IMG/VR virus record: IMGVR_UViG_3300033143_005499
Span: 1-38,574 of that record
Length of the DNA: 38,574 nt
Source: a virus
Direction: 5' to 3' (one strand)
Positions 23,746-32,283 of the stretch are shown here, one piece after another (position 1 is the stretch's first letter; every line of letters begins with the position of its first letter). The position numbers and the translations under genes were made by a program. A model generated the notes under the pieces. That model was not told the DNA's origin. It made no database searches and saw only the letters and a list, made by a program, of their open reading frames with translations.

Positions 23746-24377
23746 AAGAATTTATAAACAAACATAAAGGTAAAGATTTTCTGATTGTATGTACTGGAAA
23801 AACATTGTATAAGCTATCATCAGAAGTTAGAAAGTTTTCTGTTTTTAATTATACTATGACAATGGGAATAAACACATGTACAAGAATATTAATTCCTTCT
23901 TACCATGTTTTTACTAACAATGATAGGATCAAAACTTATATAGGTGAACATAATAGTTATTCAACGTTATTAATCGGGTCACATATTAAAGAAAGAAATA
24001 TCCCTAAAATCGATCATCACATAATCAAATATACTGACAGAGATCCTGACGAACCGATTGGCTATGAAAACGATACTATCAAAGGGTATTATCGAACTGG
24101 CGGCTGTTTAATGATTATGATGGCTCATTTAATGGGAGCTAAAAATATTTATGTAGCTGGCATGGATGGTTTTTGCTATAACTTTGACGGGAATGTTCAT
24201 TTTCACTTTGATGATCGGAGAAACAAAAACAATGTCAAGGAATTTAAAGAATGGTACGATTATGACACTAAAGTAATAAAAGTGCTTAGTAATTTAAAAG
24301 AATATGGAATTAACTTTAAAATAATCACTCCCACGGTATATAAGGAACATTATGAAAATATTATGGATCTATCCTAA
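23742..24377 (+). CDS. MptE/DUF115-like protein, probably glycan-related
   Basis: About 211 residues from GTG 23742, which overlaps the previous stop (GTGA); ATG 23730 would add four. 'DFLIVCTGKTLYKLSSEVRK' near the start corresponds to the G-x-G-P-S-L loop of DUF115/MptE-like proteins, and 'YRTGGCLMIMMAHLMGAKNI' with 'YVAGMDGF' to the second conserved region. In flagellin and LPS loci relatives act on nonulosonate or other sugars. The sugar-binding role is inferred. The radical SAM gene begins 26 bp before its end. Confidence 0.5.
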   Translation: MKEFINKHKGKDFLIVCTGKTLYKLSSEVRKFSVFNYTMTMGINTCTRILIPSYHVFTNNDRIKTYIGEHNSYSTLLIGSHIKERNIPKIDHHIIKYTDRDPDEPIGYENDTIKGYYRTGGCLMIMMAHLMGAKNIYVAGMDGFCYNFDGNVHFHFDDRRNKNNVKEFKEWYDYDTKVIKVLSNLKEYGINFKIITPTVYKEHYENIMDLS

Positions 24378-25686
24378 TTCTTTTCTCACTTCGTCAATCC
24401 CATTAGGCATTGCAAATTTAAGTGCAATCTGTAAAAATGCTGGACATGAAGTAGGGTTATTTGATACCACATTCTATGACACCGGAGAAAACCAGAATGA
24501 GAAAAAGGAGAAATTAGGGCAAGCCCCTGATACTGATTATAGTTTTTTTGATGACTGTATTAAAACTGATATGTTTGGTGATTTATATAAAAAGCTGAAT
24601 TCATTTGTTCCTGATATTATAGCGATTAGCATTGTTGAAGAATCTTGGCATATTGCAAAACAGATTATCAAAAATACAAAGAAATATTATTATACACCAA
24701 TAGTTGTTGGCGGAGTATTCCCGACATGTGCATATAAAAAAATTAAAGAAGAATTCCCTTATATTAAAATTTGTGTTGGGGAAGGCGAAAAATGGATTTT
24801 AGAAGGTGTTGAAAATGTTCATGACAAAACAATGGCAGATATAAACATTACCCCATTCCCTGACTATGATTTGTTTCATCCTAAAATGATGCATAGGCCA
24901 ATGTCCGGTAAAATGAGAAAAACATTAATGGTAGAGACACAGAGAGGATGTCCTTATAATTGCCATTTCTGTAACTCTGAAGCACAAAAGAAGCTTTATG
25001 GGAACAAGTTTTACCGAAGAAAAACGATTGAAAGGCTCGGTCAGGAATTGTGTTATATGATCGAGAAACATGATCCTGAGTTTGTTTACTTTGTCGGTGA
25101 TAGCTTTCTTTCAATGCCAGAACATGAATGGTCAAGATTTTGTTATATGTATATATGTATAAGATTCGGGTTGCCATTTTGGATGAATACCAGGCCTGAG
25201 ACAATAACAAAAGACAAAGTAAAAGACTTAGAAGATATAGGGTGTGTACGTTGTAATATAGGGATAGAACATGGTGATCCAACATTCAGGAAAGACATGG
25301 TTAATAGAAATCTGTCAAATGAAACTATAATCAATGCAGCGAAATGTTTTAAGGATAGTAAAATCGATTTAGTTGTTAATAACATTATAGGCTTTCCCGG
25401 TGAAACAAGAGAGCAATTACAGGCTACAATCGATTTAAATAAAAAGATTGTTTCATATATAACAAGTGCAAGCGCTTTTATATTTACACCGTATCATGGT
25501 ACTTGGTTAAGGGATTACGCTATTAAAAATAATTACCTCGATGAGTCTGTAATATGTTCTAACATTTGGGCAGGATCAGTATTGAAAAATCAGGAAATAG
25601 ATAATAATGAATTAATATTTATCCAGAATAATTTTAACGATATTATCAGAGGAATAGGTCAATATAATGTATTTGGCAATATGTAG
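24352..25686 (+). CDS. B12-binding-domain radical SAM protein
   Basis: 444 residues. The N-terminal third is a Rossmann-like cobalamin-binding domain ('PLGIANLSAICKNAGHEVGLFD', 'PIVVGGVFPTCAYKKI'), without an obvious DxHxxG cobalt ligand. The radical SAM core has 'CPYNCHFC' with cysteines 200, 204 and 207 for the 4Fe-4S cluster, and 'NIIGFPGET' near residue 344 typical of the later strand. Such enzymes make C- or P-methylations and ring changes in natural products. AAGGAAC precedes the ATG. Substrate unknown. Confidence 0.85.
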   Translation: MKILWIYPNSFLTSSIPLGIANLSAICKNAGHEVGLFDTTFYDTGENQNEKKEKLGQAPDTDYSFFDDCIKTDMFGDLYKKLNSFVPDIIAISIVEESWHIAKQIIKNTKKYYYTPIVVGGVFPTCAYKKIKEEFPYIKICVGEGEKWILEGVENVHDKTMADINITPFPDYDLFHPKMMHRPMSGKMRKTLMVETQRGCPYNCHFCNSEAQKKLYGNKFYRRKTIERLGQELCYMIEKHDPEFVYFVGDSFLSMPEHEWSRFCYMYICIRFGLPFWMNTRPETITKDKVKDLEDIGCVRCNIGIEHGDPTFRKDMVNRNLSNETIINAAKCFKDSKIDLVVNNIIGFPGETREQLQATIDLNKKIVSYITSASAFIFTPYHGTWLRDYAIKNNYLDESVICSNIWAGSVLKNQEIDNNELIFIQNNFNDIIRGIGQYNVFGNM

Positions 25687-25900
25687 TGACAGACATGTTG
25701 ATCCTGAATATTATTTATTTGTAAAATTAGACAGCGCAAATAAATTTGTCAGAGATTTTATGTATGACAATATGGCTCATCCTGAAAACATAAATCCGGT
25801 AATGGTGCAAAAAGGAGTTTGTCATAGATATGAATATATTGAATCGGATTATGCAGAGGTTACCCCAATATACTTAGAAGATAGTGAGCAATTACAATAA
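25667..25900 (+). CDS. Hypothetical 77-residue acidic protein
   Basis: Overlaps the radical SAM end by 20 bp and the following dehydrogenase by one base. Mixed fold with three short aromatic runs ('YYLFVKLDSANKFVRDF', 'YEYIESDYAEV'). No family recognised. It may be a small partner of the radical SAM enzyme, by position only. Confidence 0.45.
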   Translation: MYLAICSDRHVDPEYYLFVKLDSANKFVRDFMYDNMAHPENINPVMVQKGVCHRYEYIESDYAEVTPIYLEDSEQLQ

Positions 25901-26880
25901 TGCTTAATATAATGGTAACAACATATCCTTTCGGGCATAATAACAAAAAGCCAGTTGAACTATTAAAGGAAATTGATTGCAAAGTGTTTTATAATGATTT
26001 CAAAAGAAAATATACCAAAGGAGAATTAATAAGATTTCTTCTAAATATTCAACCTGAAATTATTATTGCCGGTACTGAAAAGTATGATAAAGACACATTG
26101 GATAACAATCCTAATCTAAAAATGATTAGTCGGGTTGGTATCGGGATTGATGGTATAGATTTGAAAGAGTGCAAAAAAAGGGGAATAATTGTAACGAATA
26201 CACCTGAAGCTCCGAGTAATGCAGTTGCGGAATTAACCGTTTTACAGATCCTTAACATGCTAAGAAAGATTCAAAATGTTTCTGAGGACCTGCTTCGGAG
26301 GGAAAAGTGGAATAGATATATAGGCAGAGAATTAAAAAACTGTCTTGTTGGCATTATAGGCTTGGGAAGAATCGGAACATTAGTTGCGCATAAATTAGGA
26401 TCCATTGTAACTAATAACAAAATATGGCTTAATGACATTGACCCGAAAAAATGTTTTGAATATGGAAATTATATGCCAATGCCATTAAACGAAATCTTAA
26501 AGAAGTGCGATATAATAACAATACACATTCCATTGCAGGACGACATTTCAAAAGTAAACAATCATAATCTTATTGGAAAAAAAGAACTTTCCATAATGAA
26601 AGATAACGTTCGATTATTGAATCTTTCTCGCGGTGGCATCATTAATGAAGGAGAATTGTATATCTGGCTAAAAAAACATAGAAAGGCTTGTGTGGCGCTT
26701 GATAGTTTTGAGAGCGAACCGTACAATGATATACTTAGGACATTAGGTAACGCTTATCTAACACCGCATATAGGGTCATGTACAATTGAAAGCAGATTAG
26801 AAATGGAAGTTGGGGCTGTTGAGAATGTTGAAGCGTTTATTTGTAAAAATGTGTTTAAATATGGGAACAGGGTGATTTGA
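25900..26880 (+). CDS. D-2-hydroxyacid dehydrogenase (SerA-like)
   Basis: 326 residues. Rossmann motif 'GIIGLGRIGTL' (151-161), catalytic R244 in 'LNLSRGG', E273 in 'DSFESEP', and H290 in 'LTPHIGS': the full Arg-Glu-His set of the NAD-dependent D-2-hydroxyacid dehydrogenases. Substrate-binding 'SRVGIGIDGID' near 78 is as in phosphoglycerate dehydrogenase. Without the ACT domain of feedback-regulated SerA. Here it probably produces or consumes a 2-keto acid for the neighbouring aldolase. Confidence 0.85.
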   Translation: MLNIMVTTYPFGHNNKKPVELLKEIDCKVFYNDFKRKYTKGELIRFLLNIQPEIIIAGTEKYDKDTLDNNPNLKMISRVGIGIDGIDLKECKKRGIIVTNTPEAPSNAVAELTVLQILNMLRKIQNVSEDLLRREKWNRYIGRELKNCLVGIIGLGRIGTLVAHKLGSIVTNNKIWLNDIDPKKCFEYGNYMPMPLNEILKKCDIITIHIPLQDDISKVNNHNLIGKKELSIMKDNVRLLNLSRGGIINEGELYIWLKKHRKACVALDSFESEPYNDILRTLGNAYLTPHIGSCTIESRLEMEVGAVENVEAFICKNVFKYGNRVI

Positions 26881-27170
26881 TGAGAGTAAATATTAATTCT
26901 AAAGGGTATTCAGATTTTGTTGATGAAATTAGTGTTGGGAAAAACGAAAAGCTGATATTAAAATATGTTGATGATGATGGAATTATTGATATTTGGTTAG
27001 AGTCGTATAATCTTGCAGACATAGAAAAAGAAAACCATTCTAAACAAGGCGAAATGTCTTTATTTAGATATGATGAAAGCAGCGGAAATGATATGCAAAA
27101 CAAAATGGTATTAATAGATGATTTAATAAGTGGTTTAAAATTAGTTAAAAAAATATGGTTAAATGGGTAA
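26877..27170 (+). CDS. Hypothetical 97-residue protein
   Basis: Two-part protein: a beta-rich, acidic start ('GKNEKLILKYVDDDGIIDIW') and a helical end ('LIDDLISGLKLVKKIWLN'). No family recognised. The start overlaps the dehydrogenase stop by 4 bp, and the aldolase begins 6 bp later. Confidence 0.5.
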   Translation: MMRVNINSKGYSDFVDEISVGKNEKLILKYVDDDGIIDIWLESYNLADIEKENHSKQGEMSLFRYDESSGNDMQNKMVLIDDLISGLKLVKKIWLNG

Positions 27171-27176
27171 TAAACT

Positions 27177-27830
27177 ATGAATCTTTTATTTCAACAAATA
27201 GCAAATACAACAGTAACTGAAATACTATGCAGTACTCAAATGGATGGAATAGTCCTTGATACAGAGCACGGGTATTTTAACAACGAAACTTTAGTTGACT
27301 GTATCCGGGTAATAAAATTGTCTGGTAAGCAAGCTTTTGTTAGGATGAAAATTGACCAGCAATTGGCGCAATTGTGTATTGATAATAGTATTAATGGAAT
27401 CATTTTGTCAGATGTTAGGTATCCAAGCGATTCAATAAAAGAATATATCGGATGTGGATTAGTAAAAAACAATTTTTGGGGAATGAAAGATTTAAGTACC
27501 AGGAAAACCTCGTTAATTGCACAAATAGAATCAAGAGAAGCTATTGATCGAATTGAAGACAACGACTGGCTTTTTGTGTATGACTATCTTATGATAGGCA
27601 TGTATGATTTATCACAAAAATATGGTTGTTTCGGTGATTTCGATAACAGAAAGTTTATGGAAGCAATAGAAAGATTTGAAAAAAATGTTGGAAGAAAAAG
27701 ACGTGGAATTCATTTAGTAAAAGATATTGATAGTGATTATGACAAATATAAAGATTATGGATTGAAGGGTTTCTCTCTTGATACTTTGGGGATATTAGAT
27801 CGAGTAAAGGAGTTGAACAAATATGTCTAA
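27177..27830 (+). CDS. HpcH/HpaI-family aldolase
   Basis: 217 residues. 'GIVLDTEHGYF' (24-34) contains the D-x-E-H-G catalytic motif, R56 ('FVRM') the 2-ketoacid-binding arginine, and E118 ('AQIESREA') with D144 ('GMYDLS') the divalent-metal ligands of class II pyruvate aldolases. A shortened form (family usually about 250-270). It joins pyruvate or a related 2-ketoacid to an aldehyde, giving a 2-keto-3-deoxy acid, which is the chemical precursor of ulosonic acids. The downstream SDR gene starts 8 bp before its end. Confidence 0.8.
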   Translation: MNLLFQQIANTTVTEILCSTQMDGIVLDTEHGYFNNETLVDCIRVIKLSGKQAFVRMKIDQQLAQLCIDNSINGIILSDVRYPSDSIKEYIGCGLVKNNFWGMKDLSTRKTSLIAQIESREAIDRIEDNDWLFVYDYLMIGMYDLSQKYGCFGDFDNRKFMEAIERFEKNVGRKRRGIHLVKDIDSDYDKYKDYGLKGFSLDTLGILDRVKELNKYV

Positions 27831-28644
27831 AATATTAGTCACTGGATGTAATGGCTTTATTGGTAAATATGTTGTCAAAGAATTGGAAAAGACTAGTCAT
27901 AATATAATAGAAACTGACAAAAACAAATTGTTTCTCCAAAAAAGCATTGACGTTAAAGCTTGTTTAAGCCATATAATGCCGGATGTCGTAATTCACACTG
28001 CGGGACTTGCTCATTTAGGCCAATGTAATAACAGCCCGATTGAAGCAGTAGAAGTAAACATCTTTGGAACTGCTAATTTGCTCCAGGCATGTAGAATATG
28101 TAGAGCAAAAAGAATTATATATATATCCTCATCTTACGTATTTTCAAAAGAGGGTGGAATATACAAAGTGTGTAAAAAAGCTTGCGAAGATTTGATTCGG
28201 GAATATTACAATCTTTATAGTCTCAATTATACTATTATAAGATGTGGTACAGTTTATGGTGTCGGATCAGATGAAAACAACGGCATTTACAATTTGGTTC
28301 AAAAGGCAAAGAAAAGCGAATTGGATAATATAAATAGCCCAGGGACGAATTCTTACTTTAATTCAGTTAGAGAATATATCCATGTTACAGATATTGCAAA
28401 GGGAATTGTAAAATCATTAGAAGACAAATATATCAATAAAGAGTTATTACTTTCAGGGACACAAACTAAAACAGAAGAAGAGATAATTGACATGTTAAAA
28501 GAAATGGTTATCGATAAACGTAATAAGAACGGGCACTATAACAAGATTCCTTATTCATACCAACCAATACAAAACGAAAAGTTAACATTAGATTCATACA
28601 AAGATTTAGGCGCAGGATTACTTGAAATGATGGAGAATGAATAA
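27823..28644 (+). CDS. NAD-dependent epimerase/dehydratase (extended SDR)
   Basis: 273 residues. Nucleotide-binding 'TGCNGFIG' (7-14), catalytic S near 103-104 ('YISSSYVFS') and Y114-x-x-x-K118 ('YKVCK'). 'VREYIHVTDIAKGIV' is typical of sugar-nucleotide epimerases and reductases. Strong ribosome site (AAGGAG) 9 bases upstream. By position it may oxidise, reduce or epimerise the aldolase product or its nucleotide form. One base overlap with the cytidylyltransferase. Confidence 0.8.
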   Translation: MSKILVTGCNGFIGKYVVKELEKTSHNIIETDKNKLFLQKSIDVKACLSHIMPDVVIHTAGLAHLGQCNNSPIEAVEVNIFGTANLLQACRICRAKRIIYISSSYVFSKEGGIYKVCKKACEDLIREYYNLYSLNYTIIRCGTVYGVGSDENNGIYNLVQKAKKSELDNINSPGTNSYFNSVREYIHVTDIAKGIVKSLEDKYINKELLLSGTQTKTEEEIIDMLKEMVIDKRNKNGHYNKIPYSYQPIQNEKLTLDSYKDLGAGLLEMMENE

Positions 28645-29366
28645 TGTCTGAATGCATAATAATACCAGCAAGATATGAATCAACTAGATTCCCAGGGAAA
28701 CCGCTTGCTAAAATTAATGGCAAAGAAATGATATTGCATGTTGTAGAAAGATGTTGTCAAGCATTGCCTAAAAAAGATGTTTATATTGCTACTGACAATT
28801 TAAAAATTGCCGATTGTTGTACAGGTGAAGGTTGCCAAGTATTAATGACACCAAAATGTGAAACCGGTATGATTCGAGCTGCAGAAGCAGCAAAATATCT
28901 TGATTATGAGATTATTGTTAATGTCCAGGGAGATGAACCATTAGTTGATCCTGAAGACATTAGAAACGTCATTAAACTAAAAAAAAAATATCCAGATACT
29001 GCTATTAATTGCTATGGGATTGTCCATACAGAACACGAAGATATAAATAATCCTAATACGATTAAAGTTTTAATACTAAATAATCGTCTTTTGTATATGT
29101 CGAGGTCACCAATACCGTATAATTCAAAAGGCTGGTATTCAAAACAAATATGTATTTATGCTTTTTATCGCACACAATTGTTGTCATTATACGAAAACAG
29201 ATATTCTATTAAAAAAATGTCTTATGAAGATTGCGAAGGTATTGATATACTTAGATGCGTTGAACATGACAAACCAGTATATATGCATCGAATTACAAAT
29301 ATTTACCAATCCGTTGATATTCCTGAAGACATATCGAAAGTAGAAAAAATATTAAATGAAAAATAA
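28644..29366 (+). CDS. kdsB: CMP-KDO synthetase-like cytidylyltransferase
   Basis: 240 residues. 'IPARYESTRFPGKPLAKING' (7-26) is the KdsB nucleotide-binding signature. 'IVNVQGDEPLVDPEDI' (91-106) has the metal-binding aspartate, and 'NPNTIKVL' and 'SRSPIPY' (153-159) are further KdsB landmarks. The usual SG-T-D-R segment is altered to 'CETGMIRAAEAA' (72-83). The enzyme activates a 3-deoxy-ulosonic acid with CTP. A different but related acid is possible given that change. The next gene overlaps by 11 bp. Confidence 0.75.
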   Translation: MSECIIIPARYESTRFPGKPLAKINGKEMILHVVERCCQALPKKDVYIATDNLKIADCCTGEGCQVLMTPKCETGMIRAAEAAKYLDYEIIVNVQGDEPLVDPEDIRNVIKLKKKYPDTAINCYGIVHTEHEDINNPNTIKVLILNNRLLYMSRSPIPYNSKGWYSKQICIYAFYRTQLLSLYENRYSIKKMSYEDCEGIDILRCVEHDKPVYMHRITNIYQSVDIPEDISKVEKILNEK

Positions 29367-29757
29367 TCCAGCTTATCCTAATGCAGATGAAACAATTTGT
29401 CTTGATTTTGACGGCATTATTCATGACGACCATTTAGGTTATCATGATGGATCTGTTTATGGAGAGCCTTTTTATCAAGCAGTTTGGGGCCTTAAAATAT
29501 TAAAAGTTTTATTTGAAAAAATAGTAATATGTTCAACAAAAGCAAGGCTTGACCGACCTAAAATTAATGGTAAAACAGGAAGACAGTTAATTGTTAATTG
29601 GCTTGTTGATAATGATTTAAGTGCATATATAAATGAAGTGACAGCAGAAAAACCACCGGCAAAATATTACATAGATGATAGGTCGATAGGATTTGAAAAA
29701 GACAAAAACAAACGATGGAAATATATTCTCACTGAAATTATTAAGGAAGAATTTTAA
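29356..29757 (+). CDS. HAD-like phosphatase
   Basis: 133 residues. 'ICLDFDGIIHDD' (14-25) is HAD motif I, 'VICSTKA' (57-63) stands at motif II and 'YYIDDRSIGF' near 104-113 at the C-terminal D-D motif. Small, without a cap domain. Directly after the cytidylyltransferase, so it may remove the phosphate in the ulosonate pathway, the role KdsC plays in KDO synthesis. Polynucleotide 3'-phosphatase-type relatives are an alternative. One-base overlap with the next gene. Confidence 0.75.
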   Translation: MKNNPAYPNADETICLDFDGIIHDDHLGYHDGSVYGEPFYQAVWGLKILKVLFEKIVICSTKARLDRPKINGKTGRQLIVNWLVDNDLSAYINEVTAEKPPAKYYIDDRSIGFEKDKNKRWKYILTEIIKEEF

Positions 29758-29969
29758 TGGAAAGAGATAATTTATTATTGAGAGGATGTAAAAGTCTCCC
29801 AGAAGAACTATGTGAAAATTATGAAACATGGGTATGCGAACCAATAATTAAATACCCACTATCTCCGAGATGGGCAAAATTAATATTAACTATTGTTGGC
29901 GAAATGCTTTTAAAGGGAATGCCTGTTTCGGAAATCGTTTTATTGTTAGAAAGTAAAAAGAAATTATGA
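29757..29969 (+). CDS. Hypothetical 70-residue helical protein
   Basis: Helical with a conserved-looking 'PLSPRWAKLILTIVGEMLLK' segment (35-54) and a short C-terminal helix. No membrane helix is certain and no family is recognised. Overlaps neighbours by 1 and 4 bp. Confidence 0.45.
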   Translation: MERDNLLLRGCKSLPEELCENYETWVCEPIIKYPLSPRWAKLILTIVGEMLLKGMPVSEIVLLLESKKKL

Positions 29970-30694
29970 AACAAATTGATTTATGTATTGTGGCTACTTT
30001 AAGGCCAGAGATATTATACAAAACATTATCAAGCTTTGAAAAAATGACAAAATTTGATGGGTTGATAAATTTTGTCATGAACATTGACACTGTTCCTCGA
30101 AAAGAAGCCTATACATTAATTAACGATATTATGAGAATGGGAATTGCTATTGGGTCTTTTAATCCAGCTAAAGCCGAGGTCCATTTCTCTGTGCTTGGTG
30201 AAGGCAATTTCGCTAAAGCAGTAAAAACAGTATGGGAAAATTCAACTTCTGAATATGTTTTTCACATGGAGGATGATTGGAAATTCATTCGAGAAATTGA
30301 TCTAAATAAATGTATAGAAAGGATGGAAAAAGAAAACTTTGATTATATGCGTTTTCCAAAGGTCCATGCTCCACATTTGAACTGTATGCACAAGGTAGCA
30401 TTGCAACCAAGTCTATGGAAAGGCGATGTTGTTAGAAGGCTTGCAAAGCATATGAGAATAGATAAAGATCCTGAGAAGCAATTAAGGGCAGGTCAGGGCA
30501 ATGAAGAATTGGATAAAGTATTATTCGAGATACAGAAAAAGGGATTAAAGGATTATTGTTCAGAATGGTGTGTTGAGGACATCGGCCGGGAATGGCGGGA
30601 TAAACAAGGCTTAATGAAATGGAATGCTGTTGAGCCTGGAAAAGAAAATAAGAATAATCAGAATGCTAAAAATGTTACTTGGTGGAAAAGATGA
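29966..30694 (+). CDS. GT-A-like glycosyltransferase (DIGREW family, copy 2)
   Basis: 242 residues. 'IDLCIVATLRPEILYKTLSS' resembles a GT2 first strand. 'YVFHMEDDWKFI' carries the acidic metal motif (M-E-D-D-W) and 'VEDIGREWRDKQGLMKWN' the second family motif, both also found in the 15208 gene. The preceding 'KIDKDPEKQLRAGQGNEELD' type region is family-specific. Its stop overlaps the ATG of the cysteine-rich ORF (ATGA). Confidence 0.65.
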   Translation: MKQIDLCIVATLRPEILYKTLSSFEKMTKFDGLINFVMNIDTVPRKEAYTLINDIMRMGIAIGSFNPAKAEVHFSVLGEGNFAKAVKTVWENSTSEYVFHMEDDWKFIREIDLNKCIERMEKENFDYMRFPKVHAPHLNCMHKVALQPSLWKGDVVRRLAKHMRIDKDPEKQLRAGQGNEELDKVLFEIQKKGLKDYCSEWCVEDIGREWRDKQGLMKWNAVEPGKENKNNQNAKNVTWWKR

Positions 30695-30876
30695 ACGGAA
30701 CTTTATGCGTAAATTGCAATCAGAAAAAACATGAATGTAAACATTGGGGATATTGTTGCAATTGGCATCAGCGCAAAAACAATTGCGGAGATTGTGCCTT
30801 AACCTCTGCAAATGTAGGTCGATGTCCTTTAGGATTGGTAGATTTTAGACTTATGGAGAGAATGTGTAATGAATAA
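30691..30876 (+). CDS. Cysteine-rich small protein (zinc-binding candidate)
   Basis: 61 residues from ATG 30691, overlapping the preceding stop; an in-frame TTG 12 bases earlier is less likely. Nine cysteines, including 'CVNCNQKKHECKHWGYCC' and 'NNCGDC', in CxxC-like pairs with nearby histidines, suggest two zinc sites. Overlaps the following glycosyltransferase by 8 bp. Confidence 0.5.
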   Translation: MNGTLCVNCNQKKHECKHWGYCCNWHQRKNNCGDCALTSANVGRCPLGLVDFRLMERMCNE

Positions 30877-31906
30877 ATCATGGATGATGTTAAGGGGAGA
30901 AAGCAAAAATCATCAGGAAATAGAAAAAACATATAATGAAGATTCGGATATGTATTGTCAGTTATTTGAAGAGCTTTGTAGTGATGGAGATTTGACTTGG
31001 CTTAATAACAAAGAAAATTTTCCTCCTGTAATAGAGTTTTTAAACAGAGAGATAAATGGTCCATGTAAAACAAAATATGATATAATAACAAGTTCGCCCA
31101 ATCAGATTATTGAATACGCTGAACAACCAGATATGGTTTTTGCCAGAGGAGCTTTTTCTTCATATCTTCCTATACTAAAAGCATGGAAAGATTCTTATAT
31201 CATCAGGTATTCATCTGGCAAGCGATATATGCCTGATCCCGGTATAAATTACAATCTAATATTAGTAGACACTGAAAAACAAAAACAGGAAGTTCTATCA
31301 AAATTTCCTAAATTACGGGTTGAACTTTTCGTGAAGTCAGCAGCTAAACATTTTCACCCTATCGAATGTGAGACTAAATATGATGTATGTTTTATTGCGA
31401 AGCATGGGCATCCTTTCAAGAATATTGATTGGGTTTATCAAACTGTGCCAAAAGATTTATCAATTCTTCATTTAGGTGGAAGAATAGAAGACAATCCTCC
31501 TGACAATGTAACTGTTAAATATGTTGATCGAATTGATATGAATAAATATATCAATCAATGCAATGTCGGAATTGTTCCTTATGAGAATGTTGATTCATGC
31601 CCAAGAGTGATTCCTGAAATGTTAGCTTGTGGATTACCAATTATTTGTTTAGATACGGTTAATATTTGGAAAGAAAAATATTTAATAGATTTTTATTGTC
31701 CAGACGATGAGTATTTTAACGGAGAATATGATTGGGGAAAAATATCCAACAGAAAAGTTTTTTGGAATCGTGTTAGAGAAGGAATAGAAGAAGGCAAAAA
31801 TGATCATTACAAAAGAATTATATCTTCTTATTACAAAGAATATCTTTCAATACCAGTAGCCGCACAATATTTAAAGGATTTGATTAATGAAGAAAAAAGA
31901 GTATAA
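30869..31906 (+). CDS. GT4-like glycosyltransferase (GT-B)
   Basis: 345 residues. The C-terminal domain holds 'VGIVPYENVDSCPRVIPEML' and 'ACGLPIICLDT', the acidic and glycine-rich donor-binding region of GT4-type enzymes. 'YDVCFIAKHGHPFKNIDWVY' (170-190) opens the second Rossmann domain. 'SSGKRYMPDPGINYN' (110-124) is in the first domain. A close fit to the plan of the 9863 gene, but not an obvious recent copy. A 52-residue ORF overlaps its end by 20 bp. Confidence 0.7.
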   Translation: MNKSWMMLRGESKNHQEIEKTYNEDSDMYCQLFEELCSDGDLTWLNNKENFPPVIEFLNREINGPCKTKYDIITSSPNQIIEYAEQPDMVFARGAFSSYLPILKAWKDSYIIRYSSGKRYMPDPGINYNLILVDTEKQKQEVLSKFPKLRVELFVKSAAKHFHPIECETKYDVCFIAKHGHPFKNIDWVYQTVPKDLSILHLGGRIEDNPPDNVTVKYVDRIDMNKYINQCNVGIVPYENVDSCPRVIPEMLACGLPIICLDTVNIWKEKYLIDFYCPDDEYFNGEYDWGKISNRKVFWNRVREGIEEGKNDHYKRIISSYYKEYLSIPVAAQYLKDLINEEKRV

Positions 31907-32045
31907 GTACTTAATAAACATCAAAATTAAAGAAGGCGGGTATATTGTATATGATTACAATAAAAATCCTGCCAGAACTGAAACTATTGGAGAAACGATT
32001 AATCATGTAAAGGAAATTTTAGATAATGAACCTGAATCTAACTAA
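31887..32045 (+). CDS. Hypothetical 52-residue protein
   Basis: ATG 31887 with a 20-bp overlap into the previous gene and a 20-bp overlap with the next. Product 'MKKKEYKYLINIKIKEGGYI...' is basic then acidic, perhaps a small beta-hairpin. No family; supported only by position, with no other reading of this stretch. Confidence 0.4.
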   Translation: MKKKEYKYLINIKIKEGGYIVYDYNKNPARTETIGETINHVKEILDNEPESN

Positions 32046-32283
32046 TATCGTTGTCAAAGTACACTGGGGAGGATTTACTGATATAATAGCAAACACTACT
32101 AAAACTGACGATATAAATCAACCCAATGTTAAAGGTACTGTATTTGTTCAAAAGAAGAGAGTGTTAAAAGAGCAGATTCCATTTAACAAAAAATCAATAT
32201 TGTCAAAATTAGAGAAGTTACTGAGGAATGACGAAAAGTATATCAAAAAATTAATATTAAAAGAGTGGTTGGAGGAAGAATGA
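32026..32283 (+). CDS. Hypothetical 85-residue protein
   Basis: Beta-rich first half ('LTNIVVKVHWGGFTDIIANT') followed by a basic helix ('FNKKSILSKLEKLLRND') and an acidic end. No family recognised. Its stop overlaps the next ATG (ATGA) at 32280. Confidence 0.45.
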   Translation: MNLNLTNIVVKVHWGGFTDIIANTTKTDDINQPNVKGTVFVQKKRVLKEQIPFNKKSILSKLEKLLRNDEKYIKKLILKEWLEEE

